Assembly: GCF_040869045.1 (NCBI RefSeq)
Contig: NC_090321.1
Location: 73,875,183-73,939,182 of the forward strand
From: Eurosta solidaginis
Taxonomy: Eukaryota; Arthropoda; Insecta; Diptera; Tephritidae
Length of the DNA stretch: 64,000 bases
Reading direction: 5' to 3'
Shown: positions 22,259 to 32,738 of the stretch, one piece after another
How the letters are laid out: each line of letters opens with the position of its first letter
Numbering within the stretch: the stretch's first letter is position 1
Made by a program: the position numbers and the translations under genes
The notes under the pieces: model-generated
Database searches by the model: none
What the model saw: only the letters and a program-made list of their open reading frames with translations
What the model was told of the DNA's origin: nothing

Positions 22259-24572
22259 GAGCGGACTACTATGGCGAAATTCACCACCAGCACTTCCGGA
22301 CAGTTACGACATGGCGTACAAGCGCTTGCTGGGCATAGAACGCAGGATGAAGGCCGATTCCCGTTTTGCCGCCAAATACAAAGAGGAGATCGACAAATAT
22401 TTGCGCATGGACTATGCCCGAAAGCTGTCTGATGAAGAAGTACGTATGAACTTGAAATTTAATTTTTATTTACCGCATTTTGCAGTTAATAACCCACACA
22501 AGCCAGGGAAAATGAGAGTTGTGTTCGATGCAGCTGCCCTAGTAAATGGCGTATCGTTGAACTCGTGCCTTCTTAAAGGGCCCGAACATGCCAAACCATT
22601 ACTGAACATTTTATTCAAATTTCGTGAAGGGGCAGTTGCAGCCGCAGCCGACATTCGTGAGATGTTCTCGCAAGTACTCATTAACAAGCGAGATCAACAG
22701 GCGCAACGATGTTTATGGCGTGATGGGAACGCAAATCAGCCAGTCGAGCACTTTGTTATGCAGTCTATGGTTTTCGGAGCCATATGCTCACCATGTATAG
22801 CGGAATTTGTCAAAAATAAAAATGCCGAATATTTCCGTCAGCAGTATCCAGAAGCCGCTACAGCCATCGTCGAAAGCCATTATGTTGACGATTTCGTTGC
22901 CAGTTTCAAGAACGAACAAGACGCTGAGCGGATTTGCAATGACATCGTTTACATCCATTCCGAAGGGGTTTTCAATTACGCGGATTTGTATCAAACGTCA
23001 AACGTCCCGCAAGATAACCTGAATGCAGAGCCACACATACCACAGTCTATAAGTCTAGAAAACGGAGTCAGCTATGAAAAGGTATTGGGAATGCGCTGGA
23101 ACACCATGACAGATTCATTTGAGTTTATGCTTAATTTTCACCGAGTTTCAAAAGCCGTTTTAGAAGATCGTGCTCCAAGCAAGCGTGAACTCCTCAGTAT
23201 AGTAATGTCGGTGTTTGACCCATTTGGCATTATCGCCGATTTTGTTTTTTTTTTTTTTGCCAAAATGCTAGTACAAGAAGTGTGGAGACATTCTATCGAG
23301 TGGGACGAAGCGATTCCGAGCAGCCTGAATCACAAATGGTTTATGTGGTGGAGCGAACTAAAACACGTTAATATTGTTAAAGTTAAACGATGGTATTCAC
23401 CGCAGCTTCAATCTACAACTTCCATACAGTTGCACGTAGTGGTGGATGCCAGTCAATCAGCATTCGCAGCGGCTGCGTACTTTCGAATCGCTAGTAGTGA
23501 TGGTTGTGATATCACATTTGTCGCGGGAAAAACCAAAGGCGCCCCAGAAGTTATTATCCGTACCGAGATTGGAATTGCAAGCCGCAGTGTTAGGCGTCCG
23601 AGTTGCGAATTTGGTCACCCAAGGTCACAACGTCCAAGTAAATCAAACATATTTTTGGTCGGATTCGTAAATCGTACTACACTGGGTCAACTCGAAAGAA
23701 CGAAAATTTAAGCCATACATTGGTCATCGCATAGCAGAGATTTTAGCATCAACTAAACCTTCACAATGGCGTTGGATTCAGACCGATAACAATAGCACAG
23801 ACGTCGCCACTCGTCCAAAGTGGCCACCAAAGATTGAGGAGCGTGGGCCATGGTTGTGCGTGGGCCCGAGTTTCTGCTACATTCAGTTGAGGATTGGCCA
23901 GCCACATCTTGCACACATATGCCCGAGCTACCCGAGGAGGAGATTAAGCCAAACCTACATATACAAGCCAAGGTAACTCGTTGTTTACTAAAATTTAATC
24001 GTGTTTCTTCATATTTAAAGATGAAACGGGTAATGGCATGGGTTCTGCGAGCTGCCGACATATTTTTGAAACTACGTAGCACCTATCAGACATGTGATGG
24101 AGGCGGTCTGCAGTCAGAGCTAAGCGCCGCCGAACTTAATAAAGCAGAGATATACATAGTCAAAGCCGTTCAGCGCGAAGTTTACGCAGAAGAAGTATCA
24201 GCCCTATTGAAAGACGAGCAACTCCATAGAGAAAGCAGTATTCGTTCATTAACGCCGTATCTAGACAACGATCAGATCATGCGAATCCAAGGTCGCCTGG
24301 ACGCAGCTACGGTTTTGCCAGTAGAGACCAGAACACCAATTTTAATGCCATCCAAACACATCGTCTCCGAACTCATAATGCGTCAGTATCACGAGCGACT
24401 ACACCTTCAGAATTTCGCATTGACATTGTACGAAGCCCGCCAAAAGTTTTGGTTTACTCATGCCAAGTCGCTGCTGAAGTCCGTGCAACGTACATGCTTA
24501 ACGTGCCACATAGACAGAGCTAAACCAGCATCGCCTCTGATGGGTCAGTTGCCTGAGAAGGCATTCCAATAA
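22242..24572 (+). pseudogene. BEL/Pao RT, RNase H and integrase zinc-binding region (broken)
   Basis: The RT domain has MRVVFDAAA, AAADIREMF and the catalytic SHYVDDFV. A 15-T run at about 23243 inserts extra Phe codons. RNase H begins LHVVVDASQSA, then the frame shifts near 23545 and again near 23850. The integrase H2C2-type zinc region follows (YHERLH...CLTCHIDRAKP) and stops at 24570 in a deletion. Multiple frameshifts make it non-functional. Confidence 0.8.
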
Positions 24573-25201
24573 AAATCAGAGCCGATAACGGCACGAATTT
24601 TGTGGGCGCTCAACGGGAGCTAAAGGAAGCTGATCGCATGTTAAATTTCGAGCGCATATCAGATGAAGCCACCAGCCGCAATATCGATTGGAAATTTAAT
24701 TGCCCTTCCACCCCAAGTTCAGGGGGTTGTTGGGAGCGCCTTATAGTTGTAAAAGAATGCTGCTAAAGACACTTCGTGAGGAGGCACCGAAGGAAGACAC
24801 ACTTCGAAGCGTGTTGATCGAAGCTGAAAATATTTTAAATTCGAGGCCACTTACCGACGTGCCTTTATCATCGGAAGAGGACGACCCAATCACTCCTAAC
24901 CCTTTCCTTATGGGATGCCCCAATTCCATGCAAACAGCGCAGCCAGCCGACCAAACATTTGCCTTAGATAACAATGGCGTATCGCACAAAATCTGAAAGA
25001 TCGCATTTGGAAGCAATGGGTGAGACATTATTTGCCCCAATTACTTGTGAGGCCTAAGTGGCAAGACAAGGTTAAACCAATCGCCATCGACGATTTGGTT
25101 CTCGTCTGCGACGATCTTCAGCCGCGAAGCCAGTGGAAGAAGGGACGAGTTACCAAAGTCTTTCCCGCTAAGGATAGGCAAATCCGCCTCGTTGAGAATT
25201 A
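24572..25201 (+). pseudogene. BEL/Pao integrase catalytic fragment and DUF5641-like tail
   Basis: Resumes at IRADNGTNFVGAQRE, the second catalytic Asp of integrase. The segment that should precede it (first catalytic Asp) is missing at the 24570 junction. Downstream, NCPSTPSSGGCWERL and a C-terminal domain of the DUF5641 type (WVRHYLPQLL... ending IRLVEN) run to the stop at 25199-25201, with a frameshift near 24735. The internal deletion removes most of the catalytic core. Confidence 0.75.
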
Positions 25202-25293
25202 AACAACTAACGGAGTACTGCGTCGGCCGGTGTCAAGACCTGCCATCCTCAGAATAAATGGTGAATCGCTATGCGATTCACGGTGGGGTGGGG

Positions 25294-25517
25294 TGTGATG
25301 GCACCCTGTGCATTCACATTTTAAATTGTAGTCAATCATATGCGCAACATTGTTACCTTTCAGTGCGAATATAAATACCACCACAACAAAAGAGCAGAAA
25401 GTCTAAGCCAACAGCCAACATAGAGACAACACAATTTGGAAACACAGCAACCGCCAAAGAAAGAAACTGTCATACATATATACACTTAAATTGTTATTGT
25501 TTTGTGAACCGTTTTTT
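25294..25517 (+). repeat. BEL/Pao 3' LTR, proximal part
   Basis: Matches the 5' LTR from TGTGATGGCACC up to its T-run (GAACCGTTTTTT), where a 3-kb element is inserted. Confidence 0.9.
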
Positions 25518-28495
25518 ATACTCAGTTGAGCAGAGCTCACAGAGTATATTAAGTTTGATTGGATAACGGTTGGTTGTACATATATAAAGGAATCGAGATA
25601 GATATAGACTTCCATATATCAAAATAATCAGGATCGAAAAAAAATTTGATTGAGCCATGTCCGTCCGTCCGTCCGTTAACACGATAACTTGAGTAAATTT
25701 TGAGGTATCTTGATGAAATTTGGTATGTAGGTTCCTGAGCACTCATCTCAGATCGCTATTTAAAATGAACGATATCGGACTATAACCACGCCCACTTTTT
25801 CGATATCGAAAATTTCGAAAAACCGAAAAAGTGCGATAATTCATTACAAAAGACCGATAAAGCGACGAAACTTGGTAGATGAGTTGAACTTATGACGCAA
25901 AATATAAAATTAGTAAAATTTTGGACAATGGGCGTGGCACCGCCCACGTTTTAAAGAAGGTAATTTAAAACTTTTGCAAGCTGTAATTTGGCAGTCGTTG
26001 AAGATATCATGATGAAATTTGGCAGGAACGTTACTCTTATTACTGGATGTACGCTTAATAAATATTAGCAAAATCGGAGAAGGACCACGCCCACTTTAAA
26101 AAAAAAATTTTTTTAAAGTAAAATTTTAACAAAAAATTTAATATCTTTACAGTATATAAGTAAATTTTGTCAAGATTCAACTCCAGTATTGATATGGTGC
26201 AACAAAATACAAAAATAAAAGAAAATTTAAAAATGGGCGTGGCTCCGCCCTTTTTCATTTAATTTGTCTAGGATACTTTTAATGCCATAAATCGAACAAA
26301 AATTAACCAATCCTTTTGAAATTTGGTAGGGGCATAGATTTTATGGCGCTAACTGTTTTCAGTGAAAATGGGCGAAATCGGTTGATGCCACGCCCAGTTT
26401 TTATACACAGTCGTCCGTCTGTCCTTCCGCATGGCCGTTAACACGATAACTTGAGCAAAAATCGATATATCTTTACTAAACTCAGTTCACGTACTTATCT
26501 GAACCCACTTTACCTTGGTATGAAAAATGAACGAAATCCGACTATGACCACGCCCACTTTTTCGATATCGAAAATTGCGAAAAATGAAAAAAATGCAATA
26601 ATTCTATACCAAATACGAAAAAAGGGATGAAACATGGTAAGGTAATTGGATTGTTTTATTGACGCGAAATATAACTTTAGAAAAAACTTTATAAAATGGT
26701 TGTGACACCTACCATATTAAGTAGAAGAAAATGAAAAAGTTCTGCAGGGCGAAATAAAACACCCTTAAAATCTTGCCAGGTATTACATATATAAATAAAT
26801 TAGCGGTATCCAACCGATAATGTTCTGGGTCACCCTAGTCCACATTTTGGTCGATATCTGGAAAACGCCTTCACATATACAACTACCACCACTCCCTTTT
26901 AAAACTCTCATTAATACCTTTAATTTGATACCCAAATCGTACAAACTCATTCTAGAGTCACCCCTGGTCCACCTTTATGGCGATATCTCGAAAAGGCGTC
27001 CACCTATAGAACTAAGCCCCACACCCTTTTAAAATACTCATTAACACCTTTCTTTTGATACCCATATTGTACAAACAAATTCTAGGGTCACCCCTGCTCC
27101 ACCTATATGGCGATATCTCGAAACGGCGTCCACCTATGGAACTAAGGAATACTCCCTTTTAAAATACTAATTATCACCTTTCTTTTGATGCCCATATTGT
27201 ACAAACAAATTCTAGGGTCACCCCTGGTCCACCTTTATGGCGATATCTCGAAAATGCGACCACCTATACAACAACCACCACTCCCTTTTAAAACCCTCAT
27301 TAATACCTTTTATTTGATACCCATATTGTACAAACATATTCTAGAGTCACCCCTGGTCCACCTTTGTGGCGATATTCCGAAAAGGTGTCCACCTATAGAA
27401 CTAAGCCCCACACCCTTTTAAAATACTCATTAACACCTTTCTTTTGATACCCATATTGTACAAACAAATTCTAGGGTCACCCCTGGTCCACCTTTATGGC
27501 GATATCTCGAAACGGCGTCCACCTATGGAACTAAGGATTACTCCCTTTTAAAATACTCATTAACACCTTTCTTTTGATACCCATATCGTACAAACAAATT
27601 CTAGGGTCACCCCTGGTCCACCTTTATGGCGATATCTCGAAACGGCGTCCACCTATGGAACTGTGGATTACTCCCTTTTAAAATACTCATTAATACCTTT
27701 AATTTGATATCCATATCGTACAAACGCATTCTAGAGTCACCCCTGGTCCACATTTATGGCGATATTTCGAAAAGGCGACCACCTATAGAACTAAGGCCCA
27801 CTCCCTTTTAAAATACTCATTAACACCATTCGTTTGATGCCCATATTGTACAAACAAATTCTAGGGTCACCCCTGGTCCACCTTTATGGCGATATCTCGA
27901 AACGGCGTCCACCTATGGAACTAAGGATTACTCCCTTTTAAAATACTCATTAACACCTTTCATTTGATACCCATATCGTACAAACGCATTCTAGAGTCAC
28001 CCCTGATCCACCTTTATGACGATATCTCGAAACGGCGTCCACCTATAGAACTAAGGCCCACTCCCTTTTAAAATACTCATTAACACCTTTCGTTTGATGC
28101 CCATATTGTGCAAACGCATTCTAGAGTCACCCCTGGTCCATCTTTACGGCGATATCTCGAAAAGGCGTCCATCTATAGAACTTAGGTCCACGCCCTTTTA
28201 AAATACTCATTAATACCTTTCATTTGATACCCATATCGTACAAACGCATTCTAGGGTCAACCCTGATCCACCTTTATGGCTATATCCCTAAATGGCGTCC
28301 ACCTATAGAACTATGGTCCACTCCCTCATAAAATACTCTTTAATGCCTTTCATTTGATACACATGTCATACAAACACATTCCAGGGTTTCCCTCGGTTCA
28401 TTTTCCTACATGGTTATTTTCCCTTATGTTGTCACCATAGCTCTCAACTGAGTATGTAATGTTCGGTTACACCCGAACTTAACCTTCCTTACTTG
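25518..28495 (+). mobile_element. Helentron-like (HINE/DINE-type) element nested in the LTR
   Basis: Inserted inside a run of T residues of the BEL/Pao 3' LTR. Begins ATACTCAGTTGAG; the inverse CTCAACTGAGTAT occurs 55 bp before the right end, followed by a 6-bp-stem hairpin GTTCGG/CCGAAC at about 28461-28478 and the terminus CCTTACTTG. Insertion in T-T, subterminal inverted repeats, a 3' hairpin and an internal tandem array are features described for non-autonomous Helentrons. No Rep/helicase frame is present. Within it a ~760-bp-spaced duplication (CCACGCCCACTTTTTCGAT at about 25790 and 26550) precedes the array. Confidence 0.55.
26822..28400. repeat. 130-bp tandem array inside the Helentron-like element
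   Basis: About 12 head-to-tail units of 129-130 bp. The phrase GTCACCCCTGGTCCACC recurs at 26957, 27087, 27217 and 27346, and so on. Units also share GGCGATATCTCGAAA and TTTTAAAATACTCATTAA. Short open frames across it are repeats of this unit, not genes. Confidence 0.9.
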
Positions 28496-28498
28496 TTT

Positions 28499-28537
28499 TC
28501 TTATACATTTCATTAAACTAAAATTGCAATAACATCA
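28499..28537 (+). repeat. BEL/Pao 3' LTR, distal remnant
   Basis: CTTATACATTTC...AATAACATCA, the final ~40 bp of the LTR displaced by the nested insertion. Followed directly by the target duplication CTGAG. Confidence 0.88.
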
Positions 28538-28542
28538 CTGAG

Positions 28543-28856
28543 CAAGTAATAAAATTACAATCACGATTAACTTAAAGAATGCGCGAATACTTGCAATACA
28601 AAGAGGAAAGTGCACGGTTCAGACTCATATTGGTTCAAGGAGTGTCACGCGGTCAGCACACATTAAAATTGTCAGTGATTGCTTTCAATGCTAAATTAAA
28701 TAACATTTCCTCCAAAGAAATTTGGGCGAAAAGCAGATTGGAAAGATATCGACGCACCGCTACCTAGCAATTTGCACACAATGATCGAGGAAAAAAGAAC
28801 AAGAGCCTTTTAGCAGCTCACTTTTCAGTGTAGTCGTGTGTTATTGAATAATAGTT
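28543..28856. other. Host flank between BEL/Pao and SINE nest
   Basis: Single-copy-looking sequence, probably the intergenic DNA downstream of Utp25. An open frame of 62 codons from the ATG at 28579 has no recognisable motif. Confidence 0.4.
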
Positions 28857-29236
28857 GAGCTTATTCACTGTTGTTGTTGTTGTTGTAGCGATAAGGAAAC
28901 TCCCCGAAGGCCTTGGGGAGTGTTATCGATGCTTAATAGTCCTTTGCCGGATGCAGATCCGGTAGCAAGCCCGACCATCTCGGGAACGATTTGTTATGAC
29001 CACATGCGACCTTCTAAGCCATACCGTCCTCCCACCGCCGAGATCTATGAGGAGTTCGGGGTCGCCAGAGCCTCTGCTGTTAATGAAACAGAATTCGCCA
29101 CGGATGGGTGAGGTTGGCAATTGGTTTGGAGAAGCTATATATTGCGCTAGCAACCGCCTAAAAGGGTTGCGGTACACAACCCCTTGAATCTATTTAGTAT
29201 TTTAGTCGCCTCTTACGACAGGCATATCTACCGCGG

Positions 29237-29273
29237 CACAGTGTTTCGTGTAGAACAAGCTAGCTGGACAAAA
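29237..29273 (+). repeat. Transib left TIR (RSS-like)
   Basis: Heptamer CACAGTG (29237-29243), a 24-bp spacer (29244-29267), then ACAAAATTA (29268-29276), which matches the RSS nonamer ACAAAAACC at 6 of 9 positions. The first 37 bp equal the right TIR. Confidence 0.85.
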
Positions 29274-29988
29274 TTATTTTATGAGATTTTCCGTTTCATA
29301 TGCAGTCATTTATTACAACTACGTCATTTTTTCAGCCATATCTTTTTTTTTATTTTTTTCCAAAATTTTACTTCATATGCATATGACATTTGCTTATTTC
29401 ATATACAGTAACTCATGTGAATAAGTGACATAGATCCAAAAAAATTTAAAGGACTTAAGAATATTACTTTGTTGTACTTAAATTGAATGGACTACAAATC
29501 TCAATACTCTAAAAAATTCTAAGAATTCCGAAAAAAAATTAAAATTTTTTATGAAAATTCGTCGAATTTTTCAAACATTTTTTAAATATAATTTATTTTT
29601 TGTTATCGATCGTGACAAATTTTCTTATGTGAAATTAGTTAAAATAAATTTGCGAAAGCGAAAATTGTAAGAATTGTCCAAAAAGGGGTGTCTACTTATT
29701 TATGTGAGTGACTGTACATATGTACATACATATTTTGTATTTGTTTGAGTATTTATCCTGGTATACAATTTTTACAAAATTATTTTACAGTACCAGCCAG
29801 GAATGTAAAAGTGAATTACAATAATAATAATAACAATGTAAATAATTAAATTAATTATGTGAAAATCACTTATTACAAAAACTTTAAAGTAAAGTATCAT
29901 ACAAAGTAGAAAAGACAACAGATTTAAACTAAATAAAACCCGATCCAACAAAAAGTTGTAGGGTAGGTTATCTTTTATAATTATGTTA

Positions 29989-31470
29989 TTATTCGGTATC
30001 ATCACTTTCATTCGATGAGTCACTTGTGGAATAGTCATGAGCATCAGCAACACTACTGTGAAAGCTTGAAACAACTGGGGTATTTATTGACTCCTCAACA
30101 TTATCGGGGGACAGTAAATTTAAGACTTCTGAAGTCAGACTTTTAAATTTTTTCTTATGTATCTCCCTAAAACTGTTAACTAAAGGATCCGATGTTATAA
30201 GCCACATATTCATAAGATCTCTATTCGTGGCTTCACGCGACTGCTTTTGTGTGTTAACATCCCTGAATCGTCTCAAATCTTTTTTTCCGGCTTCCTGGAC
30301 TTCCTGTGCTTCCTCAGAAAGTTGACCAATAGGTAAAATTGCTGATTTTATAATATCAGTACTATGCACTAAGATTTTATGAACTGTAACAGGCATATTA
30401 ATCTATGATTAGTTTTTTAGTCTCGACCGCACATTTTTCAAATCTTTGGATATCGGTTGTTTCTTTAGAAAAAATAAATTTAATTGGACGACAATACATG
30501 GTAGAAGAAGGTCGAGGATTCTGCCAAACAATGTTACCTTTTTCATCCTGTAATTGAAGAGGAAAAACTCATCAGTGTCAGAGCTGCATGTAAACTTTTG
30601 CTTATATGTGCTATGGCCAGAGCTTCCATCGCAACCCTACTTGCTGATTACAGTATACGTCAAGTTTGTAGGTAATAAACTAACAAAAACTTCTTGATTT
30701 GCTAAAACTAAACGCTCAACAGTTTTATCTAATACGGACTGGACTTTAATTTCCGCACGTGTTTCACTCACATCAATTTCATTTGGATAGCATTCTGCCT
30801 TAGCTTTTCTTAGACTATAAAATGATGGATAAACCTTATGGCCTGCCTTGATGCTCCACTTCCGAGTCGTTCTGTACCCATGAGTCGTCGACTTGCTATC
30901 TACGTAGTATGCTAAAGCTTCTACATTGCTCAAGCATCTTGCGTCTGGCTCACATGTCATCTTTTTGCCGGATATTTGAGTGGTTTCCTGTGGTTTTTTT
31001 TATAATGTTAGCAACATTTCTGTTGCCGGACATACGCGTTGATACTTCTGCCGCATAAAGTAACTCACCAGGACTTCTAGATTGCAAGAGGTCATCAACT
31101 CGACGCCGTTTGGTTTTTTCACTGCAGCTAACAAAGTCCTTTCGTCTTCCGGGGCCGGGGTTGCCTGAAGAAGTGGTTGGTTTGTCTGATGCCAACTTTG
31201 AATCCAGCGTTATTGTAAATGTGAAATCTGGACACAAAAGCCACTCCGAGTTTTTATTCAAAAATCGCTCCTTATGTCTTCCAGAAGTGTTCCACTTTTG
31301 ATCCAGCTTCGACGAATATGCCGACATTTGTAGGCTTAAACTTTTTATCGAATACTCGGCTGATTCGCTTAAATCGTACTTAAGTACAACAAAACTCAAT
31401 AATTCTTTATATCTGGTTTCCTTCGAATGTTGAACCCAAATGTCAAAAAACTCCGTTCTAACTAAACTAA
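29989..31470 (-). pseudogene. RAG1-like / Transib transposase relic
   Basis: Read on the minus strand. A probable exon starts near 31470 (FFDIWVQHSKETRYKELLSF). Then come a Lys/Arg-rich part with RRKDFVSCSEKTKRRRVDD, a frame change near 30955, AECYPNEIDVSETRAEIKVQ, a stop near 30637, GCDGSSGHSTYKQKF (candidate first catalytic Asp, compare RAG1 CDGMGD) and WQNPRPSSTMYCRPIKF (compare RAG1 KPNSELCCKPLCL). After a jump at about 30400-30425 there is PIGQLSEEAQEVQEAGKKD and a basic LRRFRDVN, which parallels the RAG1 segment around its catalytic Glu. The middle region with the second catalytic Asp is absent. Inactive by deletion, stops and frameshifts. Alternative: another DDE family with similar ends. 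Confidence 0.65.
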
Positions 31471-32015
31471 ACTGCTTTGTGTTGTTGATTTTCCGACAGG
31501 GTGAATGGTTGATGATTGTTGTGCTGGCATCTTAAGTGTCGTTGATGGTTCTGATTTGTGATCAGTTGTGCAGTATTTATATTACATTCAGGTATTGGCG
31601 TAGATGCTACCAAATGGGGTTGTTTTGTGTAGCGTTCCTGTGTGGTTTTACCTGCATTAGGATTGCTTTGTATGTACCTGTTTTTATGCCTTGGTGACTG
31701 GTGCGGTAGGTTGTGGCAGGTTGAAGTCAGTGATCTTCACCTTTTTGCTTTTGGTGTGCTCTTGTTGACCATGCGCATTTTTTTTGTGTGTTTTATGGCT
31801 ACGTGTTTGTTCCCTGTACCTGGGAATTGGTTTTGCCGTTTGTAGATCAGCTTTAAAGGTTCAAATATCTCGTCGGAGCTGGTACGTACATACATCCTAT
31901 TTTATATGTAGAGATAACTAAATCTACAAAAAAAAAAAATTAAAAATAGATGTGCAAAGAATTCGCAATGGTTTTTTCTTTCGACTATTAAAGAATACTT
32001 GCGACTATAACATAT

Positions 32016-32687
32016 TGTTACGAATATTAGCAAAACTAAGGAGTGCTGCCAGCTCTAAGCCGATCTAAGCAGTAACGTGAATGCACATCAATAATTCAAT
32101 CATTATGTATCTACATAAACGAATCAATAATTGCGTCTACACATATGTACACATTCCGACGAGCAACATTTACATACAAGGCAGCGAGAGATGAGATGTC
32201 ACACACCGATGAATTTACTTATACGCTTATGTGTTTGCGGGAGACTGTAAACTACAAACACATGCATATACCTTATCTGAGTTGTCACAAGAGAGAGCAA
32301 TAATTTGTGCACGTAGTTGTGGCTGGCGATTTTGTAGCCGAAACAACTAGTAACTTCTGGAAATCGAAGAGCCTAGAAGTATGCAGCGTAAACTATAAAA
32401 GCGATGCAGGCGAGTAAGAAGTAATTCAGTTTGATTTGAATTGTCAAGCAGTTACGAGTAAGACGATATCTAGCGAGCAATAGCACTATTATTTTGAAAG
32501 TCAGTTTCCTTTAAGATATGAGTTTGGTTATTAAGCTATTCGTTGCACAGTTTGAGTGTTATTGTGAAGTATTTTAATAAAGGCCATTTTTCCGTTATTC
32601 AATATTGGAGTTATTTATTCAACAGTTTAGCGATACGATCCTAGCAAAAGGGCAAATAAGAGGATTTGCAAATAAAAGTTCGTTACA
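32016..32687 (+). repeat. gypsy-type LTR 1
   Basis: 672 bp, TGTTACGAA...TTCGTTACA. Includes the TATA-like CTATAAAAGC at about 32394. Followed by ATTGGTGTCAGAAG, the probable primer-binding region. The same length and 2-bp state (CGCTTATGTGTT) as LTR 3. Confidence 0.92.
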
Positions 32688-32738
32688 ATTGGTGTCAGAA
32701 GAGGAATTGTTGAATAAATTCTAGAGGACAACAAGGAC

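Larger units (their letters stand above)
19839..28537 (+). mobile_element. BEL/Pao LTR retrotransposon (defective, with nested insertion)
   Basis: Bounded by a perfect 5-bp target duplication CTGAG (19834-19838 and 28538-28542). LTRs start TGTGATGGCACC and end AACATCA. The 5' LTR is 19839-20106; the 3' LTR starts at 25294, is split after 25517 and resumes for its last ~40 bp to 28537. A purine-rich GGTGGGGTGGGG tract precedes the 3' LTR. The coding region (20422-25201) is Gag, aspartic protease, RT, RNase H and integrase, with several frameshifts and an integrase deletion. It lies in the 3' flank of Utp25. Confidence 0.93.

Noticed and set aside
26820..27811. Several 60-80 codon frames reading LVHLYGDISKR-like repeats
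   Set aside because: They simply translate the 130-bp tandem unit; identical motifs recur with the repeat period.
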